Numbered from the stretch's first letter, positions 1 to 8,082 are shown. The stretch is 15,042 bases of DNA from Candidatus Latescibacterota bacterium (GCA_030643145.1 DAOWMJ010000020.1:1-15042); one strand, 5' to 3'. Made by a program: numbers and translations. Notes: generated by a model from the sequence alone, not told the origin.

Positions 1-683
1 GTCACTATATACACGCCAAGTATGTCGACAAGGGGGGTAAGCCGATTTCCGGAGTCGATTACAGGATTAAATCTCCAGAGGGTGATGAATCAGGGGGCAT
101 CCTGACAGGGGAAATTAAAAGGCAGGGGGTGGCCGAGGGCAGCCACGAGATAAAGCTTAGAGCAATCACCAAGGCCCGGTGGTCGAAGGATGAATCCGGG
201 AGCGGGGAGAAGGTGAATCTGGAAATCGAAACAGCCGGGTTCGAGGACGGCAAGGTAGCGGAAATTGAAATCTGGATGAAGGATATAAACCGGGCAGACA
301 GAAAGATAGTGACTATCAAGGGTAAGAAAACATCCGGGGATAAGGTGAAAACCGAATGGGTCTTCGAGTATCTGGATGGAGAAGAGAAAGAGGCTTCCGG
401 CGGGAAGAAGAAATACTCTTCACCACAGTTCTATTTTGTTGTCGATATCGACGGGGTTAGAAGCCGCTCCGGCATGCTGACCTACAAGGATTACATCGAG
501 ATAGAACTGAAGGATAAAGAAGGCAAACCCCTTGAAAACGAACCCTATATTATTCGTTTTTCAAATGGTGAAATTCGAAAGGGCAATCTCGACGGCAACG
601 GTTACGCCAAAGAGGAGAACTGCCCGCCCGTAAAACATGAAATTGAATTTCCGGATCGTCCCACCATAACAGAGGTTGAGTGA
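1..683 (+). CDS. Beta-rich adaptor-like protein, module A (5' truncated)
   Basis: The reading frame is open from the left edge (first full codon at 3), so the true start lies outside; the GTG at 129 is an internal valine. About 226 residues are visible, with no signal peptide or membrane segment. Residues ~12-47 and ~158-215 each look like a small transthyretin/carboxypeptidase-regulatory-like unit: a GKP turn, then Y-x-I, then a G-containing strand. An Ig-like stretch beginning at 'ARWS' lies between them. The region from the Ig-like part to the end matches the gene at 3432-4298: a W-x-FEY motif, then PxxYFVV/PPEYFFVI, then SGxLxxxDxIxxxL, then NG/DG-x3-KG. Known family context: TTR-like domains at VgrG C-termini bind effectors in some T6SSs. 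The next gene starts inside this one's stop codon. I infer an adaptor or spike-tip protein that loads the following enzyme; a fragment of a longer spike protein is also possible because the N-terminus is missing. Confidence 0.6.
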   Translation, partial: HYIHAKYVDKGGKPISGVDYRIKSPEGDESGGILTGEIKRQGVAEGSHEIKLRAITKARWSKDESGSGEKVNLEIETAGFEDGKVAEIEIWMKDINRADRKIVTIKGKKTSGDKVKTEWVFEYLDGEEKEASGGKKKYSSPQFYFVVDIDGVRSRSGMLTYKDYIEIELKDKEGKPLENEPYIIRFSNGEIRKGNLDGNGYAKEENCPPVKHEIEFPDRPTITEVE

Positions 684-2182
684 AAATGGGTAACCCCGTT
701 TACCCCGGCAAAAAGACCAAATATATCACAGAAAAAGTGGGGGTTAAGATAATTGCCGTTACTGATGAAGACGGAACCGATTACATGAACGGGAATGAAG
801 AAGCCTCCTTGAAGTTGCTGGATTATATTGAAAAGCATGTGGTTATCAAATTTGTGGTCACCGGGATTAAACAGGAAATAGATCTCGGAGTGGAGTATAA
901 AAGGTCTAAAATTCATGACAATTTCTATAAACAGTATAAGAAGGATAAATTCAAGCCGCCGCGGGTGGCCTGGATTATTCAAAAAAAGATGTATGCGCCA
1001 GGCGAGTATGAGATAGAATGGAATGGCCGTGACGACACTCGTAATAAAAGATTGCTGCTGGCCGGCGATTATCAGATAAAGATATTGGGCAGGATGTGGG
1101 TATGGAAAAAGAAGCACAAGGTGGGTTTGAAGGTTGCGAAACCCCTGGGTTATAATTATGGCGTCCATTACAAGAAGGGGAAACGTTGGGAGTCGGCGAA
1201 GAAAACTGTGGGGTACGCCGAAAAGAGTCAAAAATCTTTAAAGGACAAAACGGGTTTTACGATTTATTCCCAGTTCGATCGCCACGCCAGAGAGGCGGTT
1301 GAGGAGATGAAATCGGCGTCGGTGGTATACTTCGACGGTCATTCGAACCCCGGAGCCCTGGTGTTCCATGGAAAAGAGGGGGGACAATTCAAGAAGAAGG
1401 ATCAATCCCTATTGTACATGTCGGTAAAAATCGCCGAAGGATCAAATGACGCTGTGCTAAAGGATCAGAAAAAGGGATCTTTCAAAGACATCTTTTTTAT
1501 AATGATGAACAGCTGCCGTGCCGGCAATGAGGTTCTAATGTATCAGGAGATAGTTAATTACTTTAATCCCAAGGGGGTGGATGGAGTTCACGGTGACAAT
1601 ACAACCAAAGCTTTACGTTCATTTCAGAATTTACATGGCATTAAACCCGCGGATGGTTCTAAAAACCAAAGTACCCTGAAATGGTTTAGAATACCGCGGG
1701 AGATGGATGAAGAGAAACAAACCAGGGCCATACAGAAGAAACTGACCGGTTTTTTCGCCGGAAAAGCGGATGGTGTTCTGGGAACAAAGACAGAGAAATC
1801 TATAAAAAATTATCAGAGCGCACATCCCAAACTAAATGTTACAGGCAAACTGGATGTAGCTACCTTCAAAGCTCTGAATATAGGTGAGAGAACTTCAGGA
1901 TGGTTTATTCCCAAAAATATAGCCGACGCCATGGGTTATAAGGGAGCCGATATTACCATGGGCTTTATTCACAAGGTGGGCTGGAATACCGCGATGGACT
2001 GGGCAAAAAGTTTCTGGGAAAATCTGGCTAACGGACAGGGGATAAACACGGCCGCTTCAAACGCTCAGGCCTCGGTCGATCATAGAAAACGTAAGCATTT
2101 CGATTATAATATCTATACCATGGAAGGGGTTTCAAAGGAATCAACCCTTCACCCCGCCCGGTACGGAGCGGTAAGGGAATGA
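680..2182 (+). CDS. Caspase-like peptidase candidate with an inserted peptidoglycan-binding region; putative T6SS effector
   Basis: 500 residues from GTG at 680, which overlaps the previous stop by four bases (GTGA); ATG at 686 is the alternative start. No signal peptide. Residues ~107-138 fit the FlgD Ig-like pattern (GEYEIEWNGRD...AGDY). Residues ~185-280 look like the first half of a caspase/CHAT-type fold: strand-helix-strand ending in 'VVYFDGHS' (H221), then a hydrophobic strand ending in 'NSCRAGN' (C279), the expected His/Cys dyad. Residues ~286-400 carry two peptidoglycan-binding-1 repeats (DGVHGDNTTKALRSFQ and DGVLGTKTEKSIKNYQ). Residues ~405-470 then resume caspase-type features (KGADITMGF, then W-x-FWENLANGQ). 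The peptidoglycan-binding repeats suggest action in the periplasm. Delivery by the downstream T6SS and the paired exported neighbour suggest an anti-bacterial effector. The fold call rests on motifs; activity and substrate are unknown. Confidence 0.65.
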   Translation: MKMGNPVYPGKKTKYITEKVGVKIIAVTDEDGTDYMNGNEEASLKLLDYIEKHVVIKFVVTGIKQEIDLGVEYKRSKIHDNFYKQYKKDKFKPPRVAWIIQKKMYAPGEYEIEWNGRDDTRNKRLLLAGDYQIKILGRMWVWKKKHKVGLKVAKPLGYNYGVHYKKGKRWESAKKTVGYAEKSQKSLKDKTGFTIYSQFDRHAREAVEEMKSASVVYFDGHSNPGALVFHGKEGGQFKKKDQSLLYMSVKIAEGSNDAVLKDQKKGSFKDIFFIMMNSCRAGNEVLMYQEIVNYFNPKGVDGVHGDNTTKALRSFQNLHGIKPADGSKNQSTLKWFRIPREMDEEKQTRAIQKKLTGFFAGKADGVLGTKTEKSIKNYQSAHPKLNVTGKLDVATFKALNIGERTSGWFIPKNIADAMGYKGADITMGFIHKVGWNTAMDWAKSFWENLANGQGINTAASNAQASVDHRKRKHFDYNIYTMEGVSKESTLHPARYGAVRE

Positions 2183-2979
2183 AAGCTGAACGCAAATACA
2201 GATTCGCGATTTATCTATTGGCGGTAATTTTTGTTTTATTACACCAGGGTGGTATGTGTATGAATAATGAAAACAAAGGTGGCAAAAGAGGTCACGGAAT
2301 CACGGAGGAACAGGCCCGTAACCTGATATATGATTTTCTAAAAAAAGAGGGGAATCCCAACACCAAAGATTACATTGTGTCTCATCTGGAAACGGCCGGG
2401 ATTAAAGATCACCCCAATCTGGGGGAACTGTATATGTTTATCGGCGAATTGGGTGAATTCTGGGTGAGCCGCCATCGCGGGAATGTGGTCAATTATAATT
2501 CTCCGCTCAGATTTACTGTTACCGAAGCGGAGAATTTCACGGTGAAGTTTATCAGCAGGCATGTGCCAGATTTCGATAATCGTAACTTCAAGCGGATAAA
2601 TTCCGAGGCGGATGATCAGTTTTGGAAGGAAGAATGGAGAGAGGAGCCCAAAGGGGAAGGAGAAAAATCTATTTTCCCAAACTGGATATCCATCTCCATC
2701 AATCTGGAGAAACGGGCGGTCCAGAATTTCAGCTTTTCCGATCTGCGGCGGATACGGTACAAGGAACCCGCCATCAATGAGCAGAAGGCCCGTGAGATAA
2801 TCATGGAACGTTTTCCGGAGGGCGCCATTTTGGAACTGGAGCTGGTGGAGCATACCTCCGACGGCGGCGTTACCTGGATAACTATCTGGAACGCTTTCGT
2901 CAGGCCGCACGACGAGGAAGATGTTCCGCATGAGATAATATCTATCAACGCCGACACAGGCGAGGAAGTGCCTTTATAG
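2179..2979 (+). CDS. Exported PepSY-like protein, candidate immunity partner of the upstream peptidase
   Basis: 266 residues; the ATG overlaps the preceding stop (ATGA), implying translational coupling. The N-terminus is a clear signal sequence: a basic n-region (KAERKYR), hydrophobic AIYLLAVIFVLL, then HQGGMC. The cysteine could be lipidated, but Met at -1 does not fit a normal lipobox, so either a lipoprotein or an ordinarily cleaved periplasmic protein is possible. Residues ~199-266 look like a PepSY domain: 'INEQKAREII' helix, a strand around LELELVEH, and the closing 'INADTGEEV'. Residues ~41-60 (ITEEQARNLIYDFL) resemble the start of a second PepSY-like unit. PepSY domains occur in several inhibitors of secreted peptidases. 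An exported protein directly behind a signal-less peptidase with peptidoglycan-binding repeats fits an immunity protein that guards the periplasm. That role is inferred. Confidence 0.6.
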   Translation: MKAERKYRFAIYLLAVIFVLLHQGGMCMNNENKGGKRGHGITEEQARNLIYDFLKKEGNPNTKDYIVSHLETAGIKDHPNLGELYMFIGELGEFWVSRHRGNVVNYNSPLRFTVTEAENFTVKFISRHVPDFDNRNFKRINSEADDQFWKEEWREEPKGEGEKSIFPNWISISINLEKRAVQNFSFSDLRRIRYKEPAINEQKAREIIMERFPEGAILELELVEHTSDGGVTWITIWNAFVRPHDEEDVPHEIISINADTGEEVPL

Positions 2980-2991
2980 GGATGGTTTGTT

Positions 2992-3420
2992 ATGAGCGAT
3001 ATAGATTTTAATATTAAACTGCCAAAGGGATGGCAGGACCAGACATCCTACTATTTCAAGGGGCCCGAAATAGACGGTTTCGGTCATGAAATGTTGTTGA
3101 ATGTCGATCGTTTTTTGCAGCAACATGATATCAATACTTACGCAAGGGAAAAAATTGATCCCATCATTCAAACTATGCAGGGAATAGATATTCTGAAGGA
3201 TGAAGAGGTTACTATTGAAGAGGGCAACCCCGTTTACGAATTCGTCTATAAGTGGATTCCCGCGGATGAGATAGTTGAGATACATAAATATATCTTTGTC
3301 ATAAGGGATGAAATGGGATTTATGTTCAACGTGCGTTTCAGCAGAAAATCCTACAAGATGCTCGGTTCTCAAGTAAAGAAAATTGTAGAAGGGCTTCTTC
3401 CCGGGACTTATAAGCTTTAA
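2992..3420 (+). CDS. DUF1795/DcrB-like protein, possible Eag-type T6SS chaperone
   Basis: 142 residues starting 12 bases after the previous stop, behind an AGGGATGG ribosome site. The sequence follows the DUF1795 layout: an N-terminal strand reading 'LPKGWQDQTSYYF', an MLLNVDRF strand, a long helix containing 'YAREKIDPI', a G-x-PVYEF strand, a KYIFVIRD strand, and a C-terminal helix with a serine- and lysine-rich approach. There is no signal peptide, unlike periplasmic DcrB. Known biology: cytosolic DUF1795 proteins in T6SS loci (EagR/EagT6) hold hydrophobic N-terminal segments of effectors before loading onto VgrG or PAAR. Neither neighbouring enzyme has an obvious transmembrane segment, so the client may be another protein, perhaps outside the window, or this member may bind a different kind of target. 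Confidence is good for the family and moderate for the chaperone role. Confidence 0.65.
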   Translation: MSDIDFNIKLPKGWQDQTSYYFKGPEIDGFGHEMLLNVDRFLQQHDINTYAREKIDPIIQTMQGIDILKDEEVTIEEGNPVYEFVYKWIPADEIVEIHKYIFVIRDEMGFMFNVRFSRKSYKMLGSQVKKIVEGLLPGTYKL

Positions 3421-3431
3421 CTGGTGCGATC

Positions 3432-4298
3432 ATGGTGGAGATAAAACATTCCAAGGCAACCGATTCCGAGAACAAGATAAAGATGAACTCGTCACTTGTT
3501 TACGCAAGCTGGCGGAGAGGTTCGGCCCACACCGGGTGTAAAGCGGCATTTGAGGTGGGAACCTCTTTTGTGGGTAACGGAGCGCCGGTCAAGGTCACCG
3601 GTAAAAGAGAGGGAGGGAAGAAATTCGGAAAAGTCAAGGGGAAGATGAGAGCTAATATTTTTATCGGCGAATTTAAGATCCCGAAAGATTTCAAACCGGG
3701 GGACAGGATTTTTTTCGAGGTTGACCTGTCCAAAAACGGGCTTAAGGGTAAATCAAACTCGATCCCCGTTTTCCCCAAGCCTGTGGTCACCAATATAAAG
3801 TGGAGCGCTGAGAAGGCGCACCGCGGCAGCACTCTGACCCTCAGCGCGGATGTGAAAAAGGTACGCGGCGGCACGGAGGCGAAGGTTATTATTTATGAGT
3901 ACGATCGCGACGGCGCTCACGATAAAATAACCGAACTACCCGCCGTAATCGAAAACTCCGCAATCGAGGTAGAGTGGGAATTCGAGTATCACAAGGATGT
4001 GGACGAGATACCTACCCAGAAGGAACTCGATGAATACGGAGGCAGCTATAATCCTCCTGAGTATTTCTTTGTGATCAGGATAAATGACTTCGAGCACGGG
4101 GCCGATCAGGAATCCGGATTACTGAAATTCGAGGATTGGATAGATTTGAAACTGGTCAATTTCACCGGTAAGGAGAAATATGTGCTCCATCTGCCGGATG
4201 GCAGCACCAAAAAGGGAGATTTCGATGATAAGGGTAGAATAGTGGTAAAGAAGACCCTGCCGGGCCGTTACTACGTGGAGATAGAAGAGGAGGAATGA
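3432..4298 (+). CDS. Beta-rich adaptor-like protein, module B (paralogue of the protein ending at 683)
   Basis: 288 residues from ATG at 3432; the ribosome site is weak, and no better start precedes it. No signal peptide or membrane segment; the chain is rich in Lys and Glu and in predicted strands. Residues ~20-115 form a beta domain unlike the visible part of module A's protein. Residues ~117-205 are Ig-like and residues ~227-286 form a TTR-like tail. This second half aligns with the gene at the left edge through shared marks: IKW/ARW, W-x-FEY, PPEYFFVI, ESGLLKFEDWIDLKL, and PDGSTKKGDFDDKG. The stop is followed at once by the GTG start of the metallophosphoesterase, so the two are almost certainly co-translated. 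Because each paralogue sits directly before a different enzyme, I infer an effector-specific adaptor whose conserved half contacts the secretion machine and whose variable N-terminal half contacts the cargo. A structural spike accessory is the alternative. Confidence 0.6.
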   Translation: MVEIKHSKATDSENKIKMNSSLVYASWRRGSAHTGCKAAFEVGTSFVGNGAPVKVTGKREGGKKFGKVKGKMRANIFIGEFKIPKDFKPGDRIFFEVDLSKNGLKGKSNSIPVFPKPVVTNIKWSAEKAHRGSTLTLSADVKKVRGGTEAKVIIYEYDRDGAHDKITELPAVIENSAIEVEWEFEYHKDVDEIPTQKELDEYGGSYNPPEYFFVIRINDFEHGADQESGLLKFEDWIDLKLVNFTGKEKYVLHLPDGSTKKGDFDDKGRIVVKKTLPGRYYVEIEEEE

Positions 4299-6935
4299 GT
4301 GGCAAATAATGGCGGGAACAAGGGGGGAATTTTTTCCTCGGGCAACAAGGGCATGATCCTGCGAATAAGGAAAGCCCTAATCATATACCCGTCTCTGCTG
4401 ACCCCGGCTGTGGTAACGGGCAGTGATTATATATATCTTCTGCTACTTGAGGAGAAGAAAAGACCGCTCGGTATTCACGATATAAACTGGCAGCTAAAGA
4501 TAATGCCGGGGCTGGACGCCGGCAAAAATTATATAGAAGAGCCTTTATTCAAGAAAAACCCCGAAAAATTCATTAAAATCACCGGCAGAGAGGATCTTAA
4601 AAATAAAGACGGCATCTACGGTACTGGGGAGCAGTTTTCGGGGATTATCGACAAGCGCGCCAGTAAGGTGTTTAAAAAGGCCGGGTTTGAAAAGGTGTGC
4701 AGTGTTAGAATTCATAACAGCATGATGAAGGATGAGGGCATTTACAACGCCTTCTGGGTTTACTCCGCCGACAGCCGATATCAGACTATGGCAATCGATC
4801 CCGAGTTTGAAACCTCCGGCAAGCCCCGCACACTTAATCATACCGTGATGGGTAAATGTTACGCCAATGAGTTACAGGATCTTCTTATCCGGGACGTCGT
4901 TAAAAGAATGAATGGACCGAAAATAAAAGAAAGAGGCTGTTATGCTTTCGAGGTTAAGGCCAAGGATGTTGATACTACCAGGACCAATACACTCGAACCC
5001 CTTCAGTCTTACCATCCCATTTTTTACTATAATAATCTCAACTACGCCGGGATTGGGCACATGGGCGATATACATCTGAGTTCCCGGCAGAGTCTGCTGT
5101 CAAAGAGTAGAGCCCGCGTGATCGATTATCAGAAGAAAGACAAAGAAGGAGTATTGGAGGAGAGAGATAAGAATGTCTCACGCGAAATTGGTTCGATGGT
5201 TAATATTTGTTCCCGTAATTTAAAAGAGCTGCTCGATAAAATGGGAAACGATCCTGATATTCAGATAATCCTGATATCGGGTGATCTGATAGATTACATC
5301 AGGAGTTTATATATGGATGATATAGATGACTTTGAAAAGTTCCAGCCTACGGTGAAGGAGATATGGGACATGGTGACGGTAAAGGGAAAATTCAAGGATC
5401 GTTATCAGAAGTTTGTTGATAACATTTCAATATATTCTCTGATTGTTGATTTTTACCGTAATCACCGGTACCGGAAACCGGTTTTCGTGGTTAGTGGCAA
5501 TCACGATTGCTACAGGGAACCTTACGGTATCGCACCTCGAATTAAAATTACGGGGGTTAAGACCAATATCAGGGCCAACGAGGGAATTCCGGCCGACCAC
5601 AACCTTACCATATACGAGGCTATTCTGGCTTTTGGCGACAGTTACAGAGAGATAAAGCAGGAAACGGTCAGTACCACTTCCAGTCTATTCAAGAAGGGTG
5701 AATTCAAATGGTTCTATAATGTGTTTACTCCATTTTCGGATTTCGCCGTCTGTCTGCCGAAACAGTGCTTGATAGGCCTGGGATGGGGTGATGAGGAGGA
5801 TGTCATCGGGGGGGCCAATGACTGGGCTCAGGGAGGTTGGGGGCACCTGCCACGCTCGGATCTGGCAGTTTCCGATAAACAGCTCGAGCTGGTAGAAAAA
5901 GCTATTTCATTCAAGAAAAAATCGATTCTCTTTTCACATTTCACCTTTGTCAGCTACCGGGAAGAAATCCCCTTCAGTCATACGGACGAAGGAGATGTCG
6001 AATTTGATAGTGCCTGGGATGCGAACAAATGGGATATGGGCACCTTTGAGACCAATCGCAAGCCGTTGTACGAGAAGTGCCTCGGGAAAGACAGGGGAAA
6101 AAGCATTCAATGTGTCATGACCGGACATTCACATCGTAAAGGGATTTATTCCATCCTGCGTGTGGATTACAAGGGGGATAATTCGGTCAAGACCTACGCC
6201 ACCGATTTTTACAAGTTCGATGAATTGAAAAACAGCGACAAGCCGCTTGAGCCGGCTGTGATAGTCTCAGACTCGGGAGGGTCCATCCCCCGGTACAATA
6301 TGTGGGGTGAGTTTGTTCGATGGGGCAGTGACAATCCTTCCGGATCGAAGTTAACTTTCCACCGAGATGGTTCCATTGCAGATATTTCCTGTATAAAAAC
6401 GAGCGTGAAACCGAGGTTCGTTGTGGCACTGGACTATATGGACATTTTCGAAAAGCGGGTGATCAAAGAGTTCGTTTCACAGACGGTTGAAATTTGCTTT
6501 GAACAGCTCGATGATGCCGAATACAATTTTAAATTCTGGTGGCGCATGATACCAGAGTGGATGCTTAAGGAAAACAAAGTATGGGCAAAAGATATTGTTA
6601 TATATACATTTGTAAGTAAGAAAAGCGGTTGGATAAAAATCCAGCTGGGTTATAATAGGGGTACTGGCAGGTGGAATATTATCAGCAGGATCGATCGGTA
6701 TTTCTTCAGGAAGATCACATCTAGAAAGCATGAGGGAAACTTTCTCGCCGTTAAATTCGAGAAGGCTCCGGGAACGGTTCTGAACCAGTACGATTTCAGC
6801 AGCTACTGGACATTTCCTATTCAGATTCGTCAGAAGAAGAGTGGTGACAGAAAGAGATACATTCTGAAAAGGTCAAAAAAAGGAGCGGAGATCCCGAATC
6901 TGGGTTGGAGAAAAAATCTTGAAAAGTATAAATAG
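4299..6935 (+). CDS. Calcineurin-like metallophosphoesterase, putative T6SS effector
   Basis: 878 residues from GTG at 4299, directly after the previous stop, with an AGAGGAGG site five bases upstream. No signal peptide; the hydrophobic run near residue 40 is too short and polar-flanked to be a membrane helix. The metal-binding motifs appear in the usual order: GDIH (D257, H259), GDLID (D329), GNHD (N401, H402), SHF (H547) and GHSH (H610, H612). A dinuclear-metal phosphoesterase is therefore firmly supported and appears catalytically intact. The core spans about 250-640. Residues 1-250 have a beta-rich look recalling the Ig-like front domains of some acid phosphatases, and 640-878 is an unassigned beta-rich tail. 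Possible substrates include nucleic acids, nucleotides, phospholipids or cell-wall intermediates; the sequence does not decide. The position between an adaptor-like gene and an exported repeat protein in a T6SS locus suggests an injected toxin. Confidence 0.8.
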   Translation: MANNGGNKGGIFSSGNKGMILRIRKALIIYPSLLTPAVVTGSDYIYLLLLEEKKRPLGIHDINWQLKIMPGLDAGKNYIEEPLFKKNPEKFIKITGREDLKNKDGIYGTGEQFSGIIDKRASKVFKKAGFEKVCSVRIHNSMMKDEGIYNAFWVYSADSRYQTMAIDPEFETSGKPRTLNHTVMGKCYANELQDLLIRDVVKRMNGPKIKERGCYAFEVKAKDVDTTRTNTLEPLQSYHPIFYYNNLNYAGIGHMGDIHLSSRQSLLSKSRARVIDYQKKDKEGVLEERDKNVSREIGSMVNICSRNLKELLDKMGNDPDIQIILISGDLIDYIRSLYMDDIDDFEKFQPTVKEIWDMVTVKGKFKDRYQKFVDNISIYSLIVDFYRNHRYRKPVFVVSGNHDCYREPYGIAPRIKITGVKTNIRANEGIPADHNLTIYEAILAFGDSYREIKQETVSTTSSLFKKGEFKWFYNVFTPFSDFAVCLPKQCLIGLGWGDEEDVIGGANDWAQGGWGHLPRSDLAVSDKQLELVEKAISFKKKSILFSHFTFVSYREEIPFSHTDEGDVEFDSAWDANKWDMGTFETNRKPLYEKCLGKDRGKSIQCVMTGHSHRKGIYSILRVDYKGDNSVKTYATDFYKFDELKNSDKPLEPAVIVSDSGGSIPRYNMWGEFVRWGSDNPSGSKLTFHRDGSIADISCIKTSVKPRFVVALDYMDIFEKRVIKEFVSQTVEICFEQLDDAEYNFKFWWRMIPEWMLKENKVWAKDIVIYTFVSKKSGWIKIQLGYNRGTGRWNIISRIDRYFFRKITSRKHEGNFLAVKFEKAPGTVLNQYDFSSYWTFPIQIRQKKSGDRKRYILKRSKKGAEIPNLGWRKNLEKYK

Positions 6936-8082
6936 GAAAGTGATATGTTTCGTTCTCACAATGGTTACAATCCTTTCCGTGGAGGTTGGATGTATGAGCA
7001 GATCGGAATTAGATGAGAATAAGAAAAGACTACTCTCCGATATAGAGGAATTTAACAGAGCCTACGGCATGAGAGGGTGGGACCTTAATAATGTACAATT
7101 TACAGATGAAACCCTCAGAGGAATAAAACTGTTTAATTCCACATGGGAGAATGTTGGATTGGAAAATATTGATCTCTCCGGTTGCGAACTTCGAAACACC
7201 GTTATAAGAAATGCGGAATGTTACAACACTGATTTTTCGGGAGCTGTAATGGAAAATGTAAAGTTCGAATCCTGTAATTTTGAGCAGACCAAATTTGAAG
7301 GGTCGGAATTTTCACAGTGTGAGTTTATAAGGTGTAACGCGAATGAAGCCGTTATGGAAAAAGCCAATTTCCGGGGATGCAAATTTAAACATTACAGGGA
7401 TGAAGCGGGAATTTACGAGAAGGGAGAATTTTACTCCAGCCGTTTTGAAGATTCCCATTTTAATAATAGCTCCTTTTATTTCGCCATTTTTAAAAATAGC
7501 GGGTTCGAGCGTGGAAAGATTGAAAATACCACCTTTTCAGGCAGTGAAATAGAAGCGGTTGAGATGATCGATCTGGATATTGATTATTGCAGTTTTAACG
7601 AGATAAAGTCTGTTGTTCTCACTTTCGCTGAATGCCGGAGTAAGGGTATCTCCTTTGGAAATTCGGAATTGGAAAAAATGGAATTTAAGAAATGCGGTGA
7701 ATTCAACGCGTTGAGCTTATCGGAGGTTGAATGCAGGGGATTGGCAATCTCAGGGTGCAAATCGATCTCTGAACCCATGTTTTATCTTTCCAAGATAGAG
7801 AATTTGACAATAGCTGATTCAGATGTGGATTTTCTGGATGGTTCAGAATCGGAATACAGTGGCGTCATTAAAATATATAACAGCAGATTACACGGTTTGA
7901 ATCTCACAAAGTCGACAATAACCGGCATGAAAATGGCCAATTGCAGGATAGAGGCTTTTCTGTATATTTCAGACAGCAAATTCGAAAATTTGAGTCTGGA
8001 GGATATCGATTACGCTGATGATTTGAAGGTCAACGCGGACAGTGTGACCTACATTAACTCTAACAGGTTTCCGGAATCTTAA
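6919..8082 (+). CDS. Exported pentapeptide-repeat protein, candidate immunity partner of the metallophosphoesterase
   Basis: 387 residues from TTG at 6919, overlapping the previous gene by 17 bases; a GGAG lies eight bases upstream. The TTG is preferred because it supplies the basic n-region (KSINRK) before the hydrophobic CFVLTMVTILSV stretch; GTG at 6940 is an alternative. 'EVGC' near residue 25 is a plausible though imperfect lipobox, so a lipoprotein is likely. From about residue 64 to 207 the protein is a run of pentapeptide repeats with central Phe, Leu or Val and small polar residues (for example 'FEGSEFSQCEFIRC'), which predicts a right-handed quadrilateral beta-helix. The repeats become irregular towards the C-terminus. 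Pentapeptide proteins often act by shielding a target or blocking an enzyme surface. Last in module B and exported while the enzyme is not, it fits an immunity role in the periplasm; this is inference. Confidence 0.7.
   Translation: MKSINRKVICFVLTMVTILSVEVGCMSRSELDENKKRLLSDIEEFNRAYGMRGWDLNNVQFTDETLRGIKLFNSTWENVGLENIDLSGCELRNTVIRNAECYNTDFSGAVMENVKFESCNFEQTKFEGSEFSQCEFIRCNANEAVMEKANFRGCKFKHYRDEAGIYEKGEFYSSRFEDSHFNNSSFYFAIFKNSGFERGKIENTTFSGSEIEAVEMIDLDIDYCSFNEIKSVVLTFAECRSKGISFGNSELEKMEFKKCGEFNALSLSEVECRGLAISGCKSISEPMFYLSKIENLTIADSDVDFLDGSESEYSGVIKIYNSRLHGLNLTKSTITGMKMANCRIEAFLYISDSKFENLSLEDIDYADDLKVNADSVTYINSNRFPES

Noticed and set aside
129..683. GTG at 129 as the start of the first gene
   Set aside because: The same frame is open to the left edge and codes for plausible TTR-like sequence upstream, so the GTG is an internal codon of a truncated gene.
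602..1231. A 209-codon open frame on the minus strand
   Set aside because: It lies opposite the peptidase gene, its product is low in recognisable features, and the plus strand explains the region fully.
4353..4460. A membrane helix at the front of the metallophosphoesterase as an Eag client
   Set aside because: The hydrophobic stretch (about eight residues, YIYLLLL) is too short and surrounded by charged residues.
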